Source: Pogona vitticeps (lineage: Eukaryota > Chordata > Lepidosauria > Squamata > Agamidae). Taken from it: DNA of 64,000 nt. Within the stretch, counting starts at the first letter, position 1; each line of letters begins with the position of its first letter. Positions 53,601 to 64,000 of the stretch are shown here, piece after piece. A program made the translations under genes and the position numbers. Location: the NCBI RefSeq assembly GCF_051106095.1, contig NC_135786.1:89886501-89950500 (forward strand), read 5' to 3'. A model generated the notes under the pieces. It was given only the letters and a program-made list of their open reading frames with translations, made no database searches and had not been told where the DNA came from.

Positions 53601-56600
53601 TTCTTTTTCTTTTTTGTTTTTATATATATATTACTGGTATAATTATATTAAATATACTAATTTTAGGTAGTAAAACCAATAACAAAAGTAAAATTACTAA
53701 AATCTGAGCCTTAAACCTTATTTTTAAAATTGATTTATAATTAAAGGGAAAGAGTGGTGGAGAAGGGTTTTTATTTTATTTTATTAAACATTAAGTAGAA
53801 ATGTAAAAGCCAAATAAAAAGATCACCACCCTATCTTTTGCCTAGGCCAGTAGGTTATGGTGTGGGACTACGGTGGAGTGGGAGAAAAATTATATGTTCA
53901 CAAGATTGGCAGTAGTCAACTATTCGGTGTTGTCATGTTAATTTTAAGTTTTAGTTTATTTTTGTTAGTTTGGTGGGAGGAGAGGTTCCACACGGGACCT
54001 ATTGGAAGGAGAATGTTTGAATTTACATGGGGGTAAAAGAATAAGACTTGCAACTTTAAACATAAAAGGCCTAGGATCAACAGTGAAAAGAAGAATAGAA
54101 GCACTACTGAAGAAAAACAAGGTGGACATTGTATTTCTGCAAGAGACACATCAATCAGAAAATGGAGTCAATGGATTAAAGATGAACAATATAGACATAC
54201 AGTAGATAATTTTTTTCCTGAAACTTCTAAATCTAGAGGTGTAGCAATTATAATGTTTAAAAACTGAATTTAAAGTGGAAAAGGTAGTAAAAGAATTTAA
54301 TGGTAGATATATAATAATACAAGGTAAATGGGGTTGGAAGAACATATTTTGGTTAATGTGTATACACCTAATAATAAACAGGAAGAATTTTATTATACGG
54401 TTTCTAAAGAAACGGAAAAAGTAAAGAAAGGTTATATTATGGCAGGAGATTTTAATATGGTTATGGATAAGATAAAAGATAAAACTTTTTATGGTTGGAA
54501 TGATATTTATCAAAGAAATACAATACTGAGGAACAAGGTAAGAAATAACCAATTGAAGGCTATTTGGATAGAATTGAAAGGTGATGAAAGAAGATATACT
54601 TTTCAGCTGTACATAATAGTTACTCTGGAATAATTTTATATTCACATCTCAATATTTAATTTCTAAGATAGTTAATCATGCTTTGATGTCAATAGAGATT
54701 GAAATAAAAAGATTATAAAGACTTTATAAGGTGGAGAATAGATAATAATATTTTACAGTACCCAGAGGTAATACAAAAGATAAAGGAATGGCTAGAATTA
54801 TGGACAATAAATGAAGCAGGAGGTGCTAAATTAGGCCTGTTGTGGAACACAATGAAAGCAATCTCAAGAGGAATAACGATAAGGGAATCCTGTAAATTAA
54901 AAAAAAATATGGAGAAAAATGTGAAAAAATTGGAAGAAGATCTGAAAAATTTAGAAAACAATTTTTTAAAGAAAAAGATGTAAGAATTTTGGTAGTAATT
55001 CTGGCTAAGAGAAAGGAACTAGATAACTCAGAAATACAGAAAGTCCAGAGAGATTTGATGTATTTAAAGCAGCATTTTTTAAAAAAAATTAATAATAAAA
55101 ATTCTTATTAGCTAGAATGTGTAAAAATAGAAGAGTAAAAAATTCAATTGGGATAATTAAAGATAGAAAAGGTAAAAGTTGTAATATAATGAAAGATAAA
55201 CTGAAGATTTTTCATGAATTTTTTCAGAAATTATATAAAGGAAATAATGTAATGAAAGAGAATATAGAAAGATTATATAAATGAGAATTTAAAAATTAAA
55301 TTATTGGAAGATAATAAAAGAATATTAGAGGAAGAGATTAAGGAACAAGAAACTGCCAAAGTTATGAATAAGTTGAAAAATAGTAAAACACCAGGCCCTG
55401 ATGGATTGGGTCCAGAATATTGTAAGCATTTTAGTTCCATTTTGATACCTAAGTTAAAAATATTTGATAACAAAATAATGGAAGGAGAGACAATGCCTGC
55501 TTCTTGGAGGCATTCATTAATTATTCTTATTCCAAAAACCAACAAAGATCAAACAGATCTGGGATCTTATAGATCCATATCTCTAATAAACCAAGATGCT
55601 AAGATTTTTACTGCTATATTAGCAAATACATTAAATAGATTTATAGCAAATTATATTAAGGAAGATCAGTGTGGTTTTATTAAGGGAAGACAAATGGATA
55701 ATTTAATTAGATGAGTTTTGAACATTATATATGAAACAGAAAAGAAAAAATAAAAGCAATTATTTTATCATTAGACGTATTTAAGGCTTTTGACTGTGTT
55801 GAATGGCCAACACTAAAACTTCTTATAAGGGGTTGGGGGGGTTGGTAAAAATTATAGGGGTTATAGACCAACTGTATTCAGATAATACTTTAGAAGTAAT
55901 AGTTAATGATGTTTTGACAGAACAGATTTTTCTAGGCCGAGGTGTGAGACAAGGCTGTCCACTTTCACCAACACTGTTTTGTATGGTTATAGAACTGCTA
56001 GCTAATGCAATACGAAAAGATGATTAATTAAAGGATTAGGAAAAAGTGACACAATTAAGATTATTTTTTTGCTGATTATTCATTATTGACTATTAAAAAC
56101 CCATTAGAGAGTATGGGTTAAAAAGCACTTAGAAAAATTTGGGGAAACAACAGGATTAATTATTAATTGGCAAAAAACCACAAATAATGATGTTTAATAT
56201 TAAATATAGTTTTAAAAAGTGTAATCATATTAAATATTTAGGTATAAATATAGTTAAAATGACTCACAAATTAAAGGAGAAAAATTTTAATAGACTAAAA
56301 AGTGATATGAAATATATAAATTGCAAGAGTACTCTAAATTGAAATTATCATGGTTTCGGAGAATCGCTATGATAAAAATGAAAATATTACCAAAAATTAC
56401 CTTTTTATTTAGGATGCTCCCAATGCAATTAGAAGAAGAAGATTTCAAGTACTGGCATGGATTAGTTAATGGATTTTGTAATCAAGGTAAAAAATCCAGA
56501 ATAAATAAAAGATATTGGTATAAGGCCCCAAAAAAGGAGGTTTAAGTGTGCCTAATGTAAAAAAAAAATATAGAAATCAATTAAGATTTATTGGAGAGAT

Positions 56601-58502
56601 TATATACAATAAAGAAAAATTAATTTGGAGGGATATAGAATCCTCTGAAATAAATGGGAATGTTGAAAAATACTTGTTTTATTGTAAAAAGAAATACAAT
56701 AAATCAGATGAAAAACCCTTTTTAAAGAAATATGTTAAATATATGGAATAGATATAAAAGAAGCTGTCCCTCAACTTCACCATTAAAATTAGTGAGTGAA
56801 ATAGAAAATCTTCCTACAAACCTAAAGGGCTTAGTTGATTTGTTCAAGGATAAAAGTGTTGTAAGATTGAAGGATTGGATGAGTAAAATGATATCAAAGG
56901 AATTGGTTATGGTTAAACTTCAAAATAATAAACCATCATGGTATAATTATATTCAGTTAGACACATGGACAAATGATTGGTTGAAAACTAATGGTAAATG
57001 TAGAAAATGCACTAAGTACAAACAATTTCTATCATCTCATGAAGATATGCAGAAAGATGCTTTGATGAAGGGAGTAGTAAGTAGAATATATAATATAATT
57101 TTGGAACAAGAGGAAAAAGAGAGGAGAACAGAAGGTTTGAAATTAATTTGGGGAAATGATTTAAGGACAGAAATTAAAACAGAGGATTGGATAAAAATGT
57201 GAAGGATGAGAGTTTTAAGGTTAATGTCGATAAGAATAAAGGAAATCTTTTAAAAATTCTGTTTAAGGTGGTATTTGACTCCTGTGAAACTGAATATAAT
57301 AAAGTCAGATTATTCTAAAGCTTGTTGGAAATGTGATGAAGAAATTGGCATGTATTATATGTGATGGGATTGTAAATTGGTTAAGAAATTTTGGAAACTG
57401 ATTTTTAAGGAAATACGTGATATATTTGTGAAAGATACTAAACTTAACTCTAAAATTGCTTTGTTGTCAATTTTTATAAGATAGATCTTAATTATTATTC
57501 GAAGGAATTGATTTCTAACTTTATGACAAGTGCTAGAATATTAATAGCTCGGTATTGGAAAGACAAAAATGACATTAAATTAGAAGACTGGTATGGTGAA
57601 GTATGGGACATTGCATTAAATGATAAATTGACTACTGAACTCAAGATGAAAAGAGGGGAAATAAGTTCCAATTTTTTATGCTATTTGGGGTAGATTTGTT
57701 GGATTTGTATTAGTGAAAGGAAAGGGGAAAGTTTAAACAACAATCTATGCAATTTTGGAAAGGAAGTTTATAATAAAAATATTGTTCAATGGGGTCCCGT
57801 CGGTATGGGGTGCACGATGGAATTTAGTGTGCAGTAAGAACTATTATTTGTATTTTTGTATTTGTTTTCTGTTTTAAAAATAATAAAAATATAAACTTAA
57901 AATTCCTTGTAGTAATGTGATGAAGAATGGACACAGCATGGCTGTTCCAAGTGGTTTCTCGGGATGTATATGGCAACATTTTTCCTATTTGTTTCATTTC
58001 AGCTTTCTTCAGGCCTGTTTCTTTCATTTTCATGTTTTTCATGCACCAGTCCTCTCACTTTATATCATAGGTCGGGGAACAGGGGCAATTACCCCAAATG
58101 GGGTAAAAGTGAAAATCCTGGGGGTAATGAGCACAGTGCTACCCCCCTCCCTCCCTACCACCCCCACCCTCTGCAGCCAAACCTCAAATTGTAAGCACCT
58201 CTCTCTGTTACTTCCTTCGTTGCAGCAGAGCACTTCTAAATGCTCCGTTCTTTCAGTAGATCGGAGAGATAAGCCTCCCTAATTGGTTACAGGTGGGGAT
58301 TAGCCCAGGGCAATCAATCTGGGGCTTCTGAATGACTGCTTCCTCCGGAAACGAATGCGAGCAAGCAGAAAGCGGGAAAGGAGCAAGCAAGGGAAGGAGG
58401 GAAGGTGCGAGAGACCGAGGACTTCATCAGGCTTATTTAAATGTATGTAATTGTAGAAAATGGAGGGCGGGAGGAAATGGAGTGTGTGTGTGTCCGTGTG
58501 TG

Positions 58503-58557
<55 letters not shown>

Positions 58558-58558
58558 C

Positions 58559-58596
<38 letters not shown>

Positions 58597-60500
58597 ACTC
58601 AGAACTGAAAATGAACAGGCAGTCAAGCAAAAGAGAAACTGAATTAAGGCGGGGGAGAAGGGTGGCTTTTTAAGGTGCTGTCTGGGTTTATCATTGCTTT
58701 CCTTCCAAGAAGCAGGCATCTTTGAATTTTGTGGCTGCTGTCACCCTCTGCAGTGATCATGGACCCCAAGAAAGTAAAATCTGTCACTGCCTCCATATCT
58801 TCCCCTTCTATTTGCCAGGAGGTGATGGGGCTAGTGGCCATGAACTTAGTTTTTTTTAATGTTCAGCTTCAGACCATTTTTTGCATTCTCCTCTTTCACC
58901 CTCATTAAGAGGTTCTTTAAGTCCTCACTTTCTGCCATGCTTTTGCACAGTCAATGAAGCAGAAGTAGATGTTTTTCCGGAACTCTCTGGCTTTCTCCAT
59001 AATCCAGCACATGTTAGCAATTTGGTCTCTAGTTCTTCTGCCCCTTCGAAATCCAGCTTGTACTTGTGGGAGTTCTTGGTCCACATACTGCTTAAGCCTG
59101 CCTTGTAGGATTTTGAGCATAACCTTGCTAGCGTGTGAAATGAGTGCAATTGTATGGTAGTTGGAGCATTCTTTGGCACTTTCCTTCTTTGGGATTGGGA
59201 TGTAGACTGATCTTTTCCAACCCTCTGGCCACTGCTGAGTTTTCCACTGATGATGATAAAAAAGCACACTGGTCCTTTGATATTGGGCTGTATGACAGGG
59301 TGTATGACATGACCTTTATCATGGTTTGTTCCCTTTTGCACACCACACATAGAATGATTAAAGTGGTAGGGAAAGCCCACCCCCCAATTCTGCGCTGGCT
59401 GTCTCTAGCAAGCATGTCATTGCTAGGACCACTCTGGGAGCCACTGATGATGATTAAATCCTCTGCAAGCTAGCAAAAATTTAATGCAACTTGCTAGGCA
59501 CGTTGGACACCTTACTACTCCCTATACCACACCATGGCTGGAGTGCAATGTGTTCCAGCAAAAATAGTGCACATCTTTATCAAATTTGGTGCATCCTGCT
59601 AGTTCGGTACACAGCCTGTGTAGATTCAATAATATATGATTTCCTTCCTTTCGAATCAAGGGGGTAATGTCGGCGTATATAAATTTGGGGGGGGGGGTTT
59701 AAAAGGTAAAAAAGTTCCCTGACCCCTGCTTTATATGGAAGGACCGCCTCTTTTGGGTCCCTTCCTTTCATTTTTCCTTATTTGTGTTTTCTTGTAATAG
59801 TCCAAGAAAACCCTAAAGAACCAAAAAAAAAACAAAACCCTACTTCAAAAAAGCAGAGGTTAGGCAACCCCACCCTCCCGGAAATAAACTAAAGAATGCA
59901 AATTCCCACTAAATATACTCTTAACAGAATAAACAGAAAAGCAGCCACTCTATAATTTAGAAAAAACAGGCTAACAGAGAAAGCACATACCCATTCAACC
60001 AATCCAACAGAGAAAAACCAGCAAAATAAAAACAGTCCCCCTCCCAAAAACCAAGAAAAGCAAGCAAGGAAATAAAAGCAAGAAAATACAATCAACCATT
60101 CTCCCCCAAAATACTAGAATACTTAGAGATTTCTCGCCACCCCTGACAGCACTCGATGCCTTCTCTTCTCTAGCAGGCAGGCCGGCTAGCCACAAAAAAA
60201 ATGCAATAAAGGATCAAGAGGGGAATTCCCAAAGAAATCAGGGAGGAGAAAGTCTAAAAAATAATCCCAACGAGGCATGTTGGCACAGGCAGGCTGCCTG
60301 GCGGCAGCAGCAGCAACTATAATCAGAAGAAACAGGGGGAAAGCCACCAAAAAAAAAAAAAAAAAGAAAGAAAAAGATGGAAATACAAAAAAACCACGAA
60401 CTGTAATGTATTCTTCTTTCATTCATAAGAATCATTTGTGTTTAAGTTCTCTTTCAGTAGCTGGTGAAAAAAATGTGAAAATAAAATAAAAGGGAGATTC

Positions 60501-60562
<62 letters not shown>

Positions 60563-62690
60563 CGTTCCCCACATAAATGTAAAAGTCTGTTTTTTTAATT
60601 ATATACAGTGGTGCCTCGCTTAACGATGTTAATTGGTTCCAAAAAAACTATCGCTATGGGAAAACATCGTTAAGCGAAACACCATTTCCCATAGGAATGC
60701 ACTGAAAACCGGTTAATCCGTTCCAATGCACCTTGTGAAACCTATGCAAACTTAATTTGGCTCTGTTCTGAGTCTTTGTTAATATTTGGTGATTTTTTGT
60801 TTTCCCCATTTAAATCCATTGAACTGTCCGTTCAATGTATTTAAAGGGGAAAAACAAAAAATCACCAAAAATTAACGAAGACTCAGAACAGAGCCAAATT
60901 AAGTTTGCACATGTTTCACAAGGTGGACTACCGATTCCAAGCATTTAAAACAGGTTTCAAACGTTTTAAGACACTTAAAAATGAGCAAAAACGGACATCA
61001 TTAAGTGAAAATCCCCCATAGAGAACATTGTTCAACGAAGCAATCGCTAAGCGAGGCACCACTGTATGAGCTTTGGTAAGACTCTTCAAAAACCATTTGC
61101 CTTTGAAGGAGGAAACGGCTAGGAGCGGCTAAACTCCAAGTGCCCTGCAAGGGACTGTGGGACTAATAGTCTCTGCCGATTAAGATCTGTTAAGAGCACC
61201 TCTAAATAATACCAGTTCCATAATCCTTTGAAGTGCCCTGAACCTGCAAACATTCCCAGACATTTCTTCTGTCTTCAGAGGCAAATGGTTCCCAATGCAG
61301 AATTTTACCAAAGCTCATGGGAGGGATGAAAAACTTCTATGTGGACTTAGATTTCCAGAATTCTGTCTGGGGAATATCTGGCAAATTTGGGGGATTACAG
61401 TGAAAAAACTCTGAAAGTTCCATTCTTATTCCCTACCAGTAAAGTCATCCTGGAATTGTCAAATTTTGATAATTAAAGACTTCCCCCTCCAGTACCATGG
61501 CTCCCACAGCTTTCCAACAATGAAAAATTACACAGGAGCTTCAGGAGAAAAATCAGAAATGCTGAAATTAAAAAAAAAAAAATCTCTGCTGATGACATCA
61601 TTGGCAACAAGATTTGAGCCAATGTGTGACACATAGGTATCATGGTCTTCAGCCTACCTGCTCTCCTGAACAAATGGACCTATTAGCAAAGCACCCACAG
61701 CTTATCAAGAATTCTCATGCTCAAAATATCTCGGGGGGGGGGGAATTAAAACCAACGGATAAACACACTTTTTCTACAGAAATGCACCTATACAATGAGT
61801 AACAGAATAATATACTATTTTTATATTCCATTTCCAGATCACATTTGTTCTTCCTATTACTTAAAATATCCATGATTCTGGAAGGAAAAACTAGTCACCA
61901 GCCCTGAAAATAGTAGTAACAAATACCCTACCAACAGAAAGCATGCTCAGACTGAGAAAACCTCCTCTTCTTTCATGACACACATTTGGTTCGGTTTCAT
62001 AAGTTCAGATCAGATATATCAGATTCATACTTAGGTCCATAAAGCATATTTGTATGTAAAATCAACGTTATCAGAGTGTGCATGTCAAGAAACCACTCCA
62101 TACAGATCCGTTCTGAGGCAGTTAAGAGTGATTTTGGATATCCTTAAAGAACAGCACATAAAGAAAACAGAAATGTTACTTTTGATACAGGATCAAAGTC
62201 AAACAGGAGAGCAAGAAAAACCAGCAAAAAATGTCCAGAGCATTTTATCTGAACAAAGCATTTTCTCTACTTACGGTATTTTTCATAAAGGTGGGAAAAG
62301 CCACTCTTCAATGTTAGATGATACATTATTTTCTCTATTACAGTCTACAATCGTAAGAAGGAATCATACTCCATTATGTTAGCTAGACCTGAAGCCATAC
62401 TGAAGTATCAAGAATTTTTGCTCAACACTATACAGTACTTCTGTGTCTATTAAATACAGATTTTTTTCCAGATCTTTACATATCTACGCTGTAGATCTGG
62501 TTCTTCATAATACAACTGTCACAATTGTTACTATTTTTTAAAAAAAAAGAGATTACCTTGCCAATCATTGTAGTTAAATCTCCATCACTTAGGAGAGGAT
62601 TCTGGGTGTCTCCGACTCGCGATGGATCTTTGGTTGCTTTGTCATTGCTGAATGTTCGCCATTCTGACCCTACATCTATGACTCTGTCAC
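41484..62690 (-). CDS. GTF2B: GTF2B, transcription initiation factor IIB, exons 3-7
   Basis: TFIIB binds TBP and the BRE elements at core promoters and recruits RNA polymerase II, setting the start site. Five exons on the - strand give residues 42-316 of the 316-residue family protein without a gap: 62690-62557 (42-86), 49698-49552 (87-135), 49415-49286 (136-178), 48713-48432 (179-272), 41617-41484 (273-316 and TGA). Visible parts: B-reader/B-linker ([19 protein letters not shown]), N-terminal cyclin fold ([12 protein letters not shown]-like helix, then [15 protein letters not shown]), and C-terminal cyclin fold ([14 protein letters not shown], then [20 protein letters not shown]). Small differences from human as recalled include GLPKQV for CLPKQV and FPPDFKF for FPTDFKF. 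Exons 1-2, with the zinc ribbon, lie beyond 64000. All splice sites are GT-AG and all phases join. Confidence 0.98.
41848..42207 (-). repeat. DIRS 3' terminal repeat and internal complementary region
   Basis: 41848-41904 and 42114-42170 form a perfect 57-bp inverted repeat. 42169-42207 is complementary to the far end of the element (47666-47703). Together 42114-42207 pairs with both extremities, as the internal complementary region of DIRS elements does. 41899-42030 is the 3' terminal arm matching 47551-47680 in inverted orientation. Confidence 0.85.
47551..47705 (-). repeat. DIRS 5' terminal repeat
   Basis: Inverted counterpart of 41899-42030 (shared ACACCATAAAATTGTTACTT), extended by ACCCATATGTGTGCATTCAC, which pairs with the internal complementary region. 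Confidence 0.82.
47885..48156. mobile_element. Tigger-type MITE, complete
   Basis: Left end CAGTCGACCCTCTACTTACG, right end GTCGAGGGTCCACTG, flanked by TA. Internal AAGTCTGTAAGTCGA units. The right half is almost identical to the truncated copy at 1-148, so both are of similar, fairly young age. Confidence 0.88.
48432..48713 (-). CDS. GTF2B: GTF2B exon 6, cyclin folds 1 and 2
   Basis: Acceptor tttttag, donor AAAG before gtaatg. 93 codons plus split codons: [20 protein letters not shown], then [20 protein letters not shown] and [20 protein letters not shown]. Completes the first cyclin repeat and starts the second. Confidence 0.98.
49286..49415 (-). CDS. GTF2B: GTF2B exon 5, cyclin fold 1
   Basis: Acceptor ctttgaag, donor AAAG before gtaact. 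43 codons plus one base: [20 protein letters not shown], then [20 protein letters not shown], ending TFK. Confidence 0.98.
49552..49698 (-). CDS. GTF2B: GTF2B exon 4, linker and start of cyclin fold 1
   Basis: Acceptor tactacag, donor GTT before gtaagt. 49 codons: [20 protein letters not shown], then [20 protein letters not shown], ending RINLPRNIV. Confidence 0.98.
49845..57896 (+). mobile_element. L1-type LINE, full length but dead, split by a BovB
   Basis: Flanked by a target duplication with one mismatch and one missing base: TTAAAATTTCCTTGTGG at 49828-49844 and TTAAAATTCCTTGTAG at 57897-57912. The left boundary is 49845, with about 300 bases of 5' UTR. ORF1 starts at 50142 ([11 protein letters not shown]) and has an in-frame TGA about 30 codons in. 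It then encodes a coiled coil and, beyond the BovB, a conserved FLSYK-type domain ([20 protein letters not shown]) with a poly-T expansion at 53319-53341. ORF2 begins near 54014 with endonuclease sequence ([31 protein letters not shown]). It continues with reverse transcriptase pieces ([45 protein letters not shown]) and a C-terminal part up to about 57693. Several stops and frame changes. It ends in an AATAAAAATATAAAC tail. Confidence 0.88.
50670..53074 (-). mobile_element. RTE-BovB LINE nested in the L1, 5'-truncated
   Basis: Reads on the - strand from the second half of the endonuclease ([39 protein letters not shown]; 53096-52332), through the reverse transcriptase ([20 protein letters not shown], then [19 protein letters not shown] and [20 protein letters not shown]), to the C-terminal [20 protein letters not shown] and [17 protein letters not shown] (51423-50584 frame). 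Perfect 10-bp target duplication CACATTTCCT at 50660-50669 and 53075-53084. A few frame changes; otherwise close to intact BovB, so young. Its 3' end reads AAGTCGGACACGACTAAATG. Confidence 0.93.
57897..58065. other. Unique spacer between L1 and hAT
   Basis: Short AT-rich intron remnant carrying the L1 right-hand duplication (57897-57912) and the hAT left-hand duplication CTTTATAT (58058-58065). Confidence 0.7.
58481..58593. repeat. (TG)n(GA)n microsatellite
   Basis: Compound dinucleotide run of over 100 bases inside the hAT element. It produces artificial Ser-Leu and Thr-His ORFs on the complementary strand. Confidence 0.97.
58672..59248 (-). mobile_element. RTE-BovB fragment with internal deletion
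   Basis: On the - strand: [20 protein letters not shown], then [20 protein letters not shown] and [13 protein letters not shown]. It then jumps directly (about 58935-58945) into the later [20 protein letters not shown] region. The segment carrying the catalytic part of the polymerase is missing, and both ends of the BovB are truncated. Lies inside the hAT element. Confidence 0.85.
60505..60561. repeat. (GT)n microsatellite
   Basis: Pure GT run of about 28 units. Confidence 0.97.
60606..61064. mobile_element. Tigger-type MITE with a long internal palindrome
   Basis: Ends CAGTGGTGCCTCGCTTAACG and GCGAGGCACCACTG, flanked by TA. The inner stretches 60754-60825 and 60830-60902 are near-perfect complements (AATTTGGCTCTGTTCTGAGT and its inverse), so the element can fold into a hairpin with arms of about 70 bp around CAATGTA. 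Confidence 0.88.
61066..61318. repeat. Foldback element abutting the Tigger copy
   Basis: Terminal arms ATGAGCTTTGGTAA (61066-61079) and TTACCAAAGCTCAT (61305-61318) are perfect complements. A second matching pair, AACCATTTGCCTTTGAAG and CTTCAGAGGCAAATGGTT, follows inside. No family recognised. Confidence 0.65.
61330..61440. repeat. Dispersed repeat fragment
   Basis: Contains CTCTGAAAGTTCCATTCTTAT, like the end of the repeat at 16150-16500. Short and diverged. Confidence 0.35.
62557..62690 (-). CDS. GTF2B: GTF2B exon 3, B-reader
   Basis: On the - strand: acceptor tattcag, donor AAG before gtaatc. Reads [20 protein letters not shown], then [19 protein letters not shown], ending TMIGK. The B-reader loop enters the polymerase active-site cleft and helps set the start site. 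Confidence 0.98.
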
Positions 62691-63885
62691 CTGAATATGT
62701 AAAAAGCATGGATGAAGAGCAAGTGTCAAAGAAATTCAGTAGGACAATCTCTATGCTAGGAATACAGATGGCACTGCACTTATTGACAGAGATCAATAAA
62801 AGTCCCTCCATGAGTTCAGAATGGCACCAACTTTCACTCAAAGATATTCTTTGGAAGTGATCGAGCCTGATTCAAGCATGGTCAAGCAACCTTGTAACAC
62901 AGGTGCTGCAAGTGGCAAGACCTTTTGTGTCACTACAAAAGAAGGCAATGAAAGTCTTGCGGGCCTTATTATGACTATGCTCCTGCCTCCTTTTCCTGTA
63001 GCTCACTCTCCACCCTTCATGCAACGAGCAGCCTAGAGACAACACAACTAGATAGGAAGGGGTGTATGATTAAAATATAAAAGTAAAATTAAATTAAAAA
63101 CTAAAATCCTCTAAGTATTACACCAGGCCCCATGCCAGTTACAGCAACTTCATGCACATCTGGAAGCTTGTATCACAATTTACACATCACTGCCAACATG
63201 CAAATCTTGCTTTGTGAAATCAATACAGAACACAGTGTTTAGCAGATTCTCTGGTAAACTATTTAATTCCATTTAAGCTGAAACGGGGGATACTTCAGAA
63301 ACATATCATGGGAAGTACAATATAGCTCATCTGCTTATCTGATTTCCACAAAACCAAATTAATCTATAATGTGTCATCAAATCACCTGAGACTTATGGCA
63401 AGCCTGTGCATCGTTATACCTCCAAAAGATTCTATTGTTAACAACCCTGATCAGCTCCTGAAAACACAAAAGGCTTCCTTTACTGAATCAATCCCATCTC
63501 GTGTCAATCTTCCTTTTCCCCCACTGCTTTCAACATTTGTATTACCACCTTTTCCAGTGATGACTTCTCATGATGTGCCTACATTAAAATATCCTTAGTT
63601 TAGCCATTTTCACTTCAGTGAGAGTTGAGACTTGATTTGATCTGGAATCCACTTATTTATCTTTTCCCATCTCTGGCATTGAGGCAAGCCCCAGCGCTTC
63701 TGTCCTCTTCCCGTGTTTTGTTTGCTCTCTCTTCCTCTCACTCTTTCGACCATGAGTTAAATGGAGGCAGTTTATCCCATGTGCGGGGACTGCAACCTTC
63801 CTTTTATTCTTCTGTTTGCAACTGCTGTGTGCAACTGTAATTCCTTACTTTTTTCTCTTTTTCTACCTAAAATGCCTCCAAAGTA
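62691..63885 (-). other. GTF2B intron 2 (part)
   Basis: No zinc-ribbon exon (expected CPNHPDA and CPECGLV coding) was found here. No repeat recognised; short + strand ORFs lack any support. Confidence 0.6.
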
Positions 63886-64000
63886 CAGTGGTGCCTCGCA
63901 TAACGTTTGCTTCGTTTAACGTTTTTTTCGCTTAACGTTTATTTTTTCAGAGTCAGATTGTGCTTCGTATAACGTTTTTCCCTATGGGCGATTTTCACAT
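63886..64000. mobile_element. Tigger-type element, cut by window edge
   Basis: Starts CAGTGGTGCCTCGCATAACG after TA. Internal repeats of the form CGTTTAACG/GCTTAACG. The right end lies outside the window. Confidence 0.8.

Larger units (their letters stand above)
58066..59728. mobile_element. Non-autonomous hAT element with nested BovB
   Basis: Left end CATAGGTCGGGGAAC; right end inverted, CAGGGGTCAGGGAAC. Perfect 8-bp duplication CTTTATAT at 58058-58065 and 59729-59736. It contains a (TG)n(GA)n run and a BovB fragment. Excluding the BovB it is about 1.1 kb, without a recognisable transposase frame. Confidence 0.85.
49699..62556 (-). other. GTF2B intron 3, 12.9 kb
   Basis: Holds an L1-type LINE with a nested BovB, a hAT element with a BovB fragment, a Tigger copy and a foldback element, all listed separately. 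An A-rich tract of unknown origin (poly-purine on the + strand, incidental ORFs) covers about 59830-60400. Nothing recognisable was seen at 61440-62550. Confidence 0.7.

Noticed and set aside
58300-58719. 139-codon ORF on the - strand rich in Ser-Leu and Thr-His
   Set aside because: Produced by the (TG)n(GA)n microsatellite.
62691-63885. Search for the GTF2B zinc-ribbon exon
   Set aside because: No coding for the CPNHPDA or CPECGL motifs on the - strand; exon 2 must lie beyond 64000.

Overview
The window is nuclear DNA of a vertebrate, most likely a squamate reptile (lizard or snake). Two host genes can be read exon by exon. On the + strand is the 3' part of PKN2 (protein kinase N2): 20 coding exons at 8308-35092, followed by a long 3' UTR. 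On the - strand is the 3' part of GTF2B (general transcription factor TFIIB): five coding exons between 62690 and 41484. They lie tail to tail, the PKN2-GTF2B order known from other vertebrates. The first PKN2 exons (to about residue 116) lie left of the window, and GTF2B exons 1-2 (zinc ribbon) lie right of it. The squamate call rests on the repeats: several RTE-BovB LINEs, squamate-type tRNA SINEs, CR1 and L2-like LINEs, a DIRS element, an L1-type LINE, and many Tigger, hAT and other DNA elements.

Layout. 1-8307: PKN2 intron with a truncated Tigger copy, a hAT element with a perfect 8-bp target duplication, a SINE with a 13-bp duplication, a foldback element and a TA-flanked DNA transposon. 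8308-35092: PKN2 exons. The second intron here holds an old BovB split by an L2-like LINE and a SINE. Later introns hold CR1, SINEs, a GC-rich 2.1-kb hAT element, an inverted pair of MITEs around the kinase exons, and a foldback structure with Penelope-type hammerhead-ribozyme motifs. 35093-38680: PKN2 3' UTR. 38680-41080: intergenic, with a palindromic hAT MITE and a Tigger copy. 41080-62690: GTF2B. Intron 6 holds a DIRS fossil with its terminal and internal complementary repeats. Intron 3 holds an L1-type LINE with a BovB nested in it, a hAT element with another BovB fragment nested in it, and further MITEs. 62691-64000: GTF2B intron 2, ending in a cut-off Tigger copy.

The two genes are unrelated in function. 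PKN2 is a Rho/Rac-regulated AGC kinase; GTF2B bridges TBP and RNA polymerase II at promoters. Nothing here suggests an operon or a dedicated novel system. The value of the window is its clean exon set and its well-delimited record of nested transposition. Exon boundaries were set from splice sites plus an exact codon count for nearly every exon. Family names of repeats come from recognition of protein motifs, terminal repeats and target duplications, without any database search.
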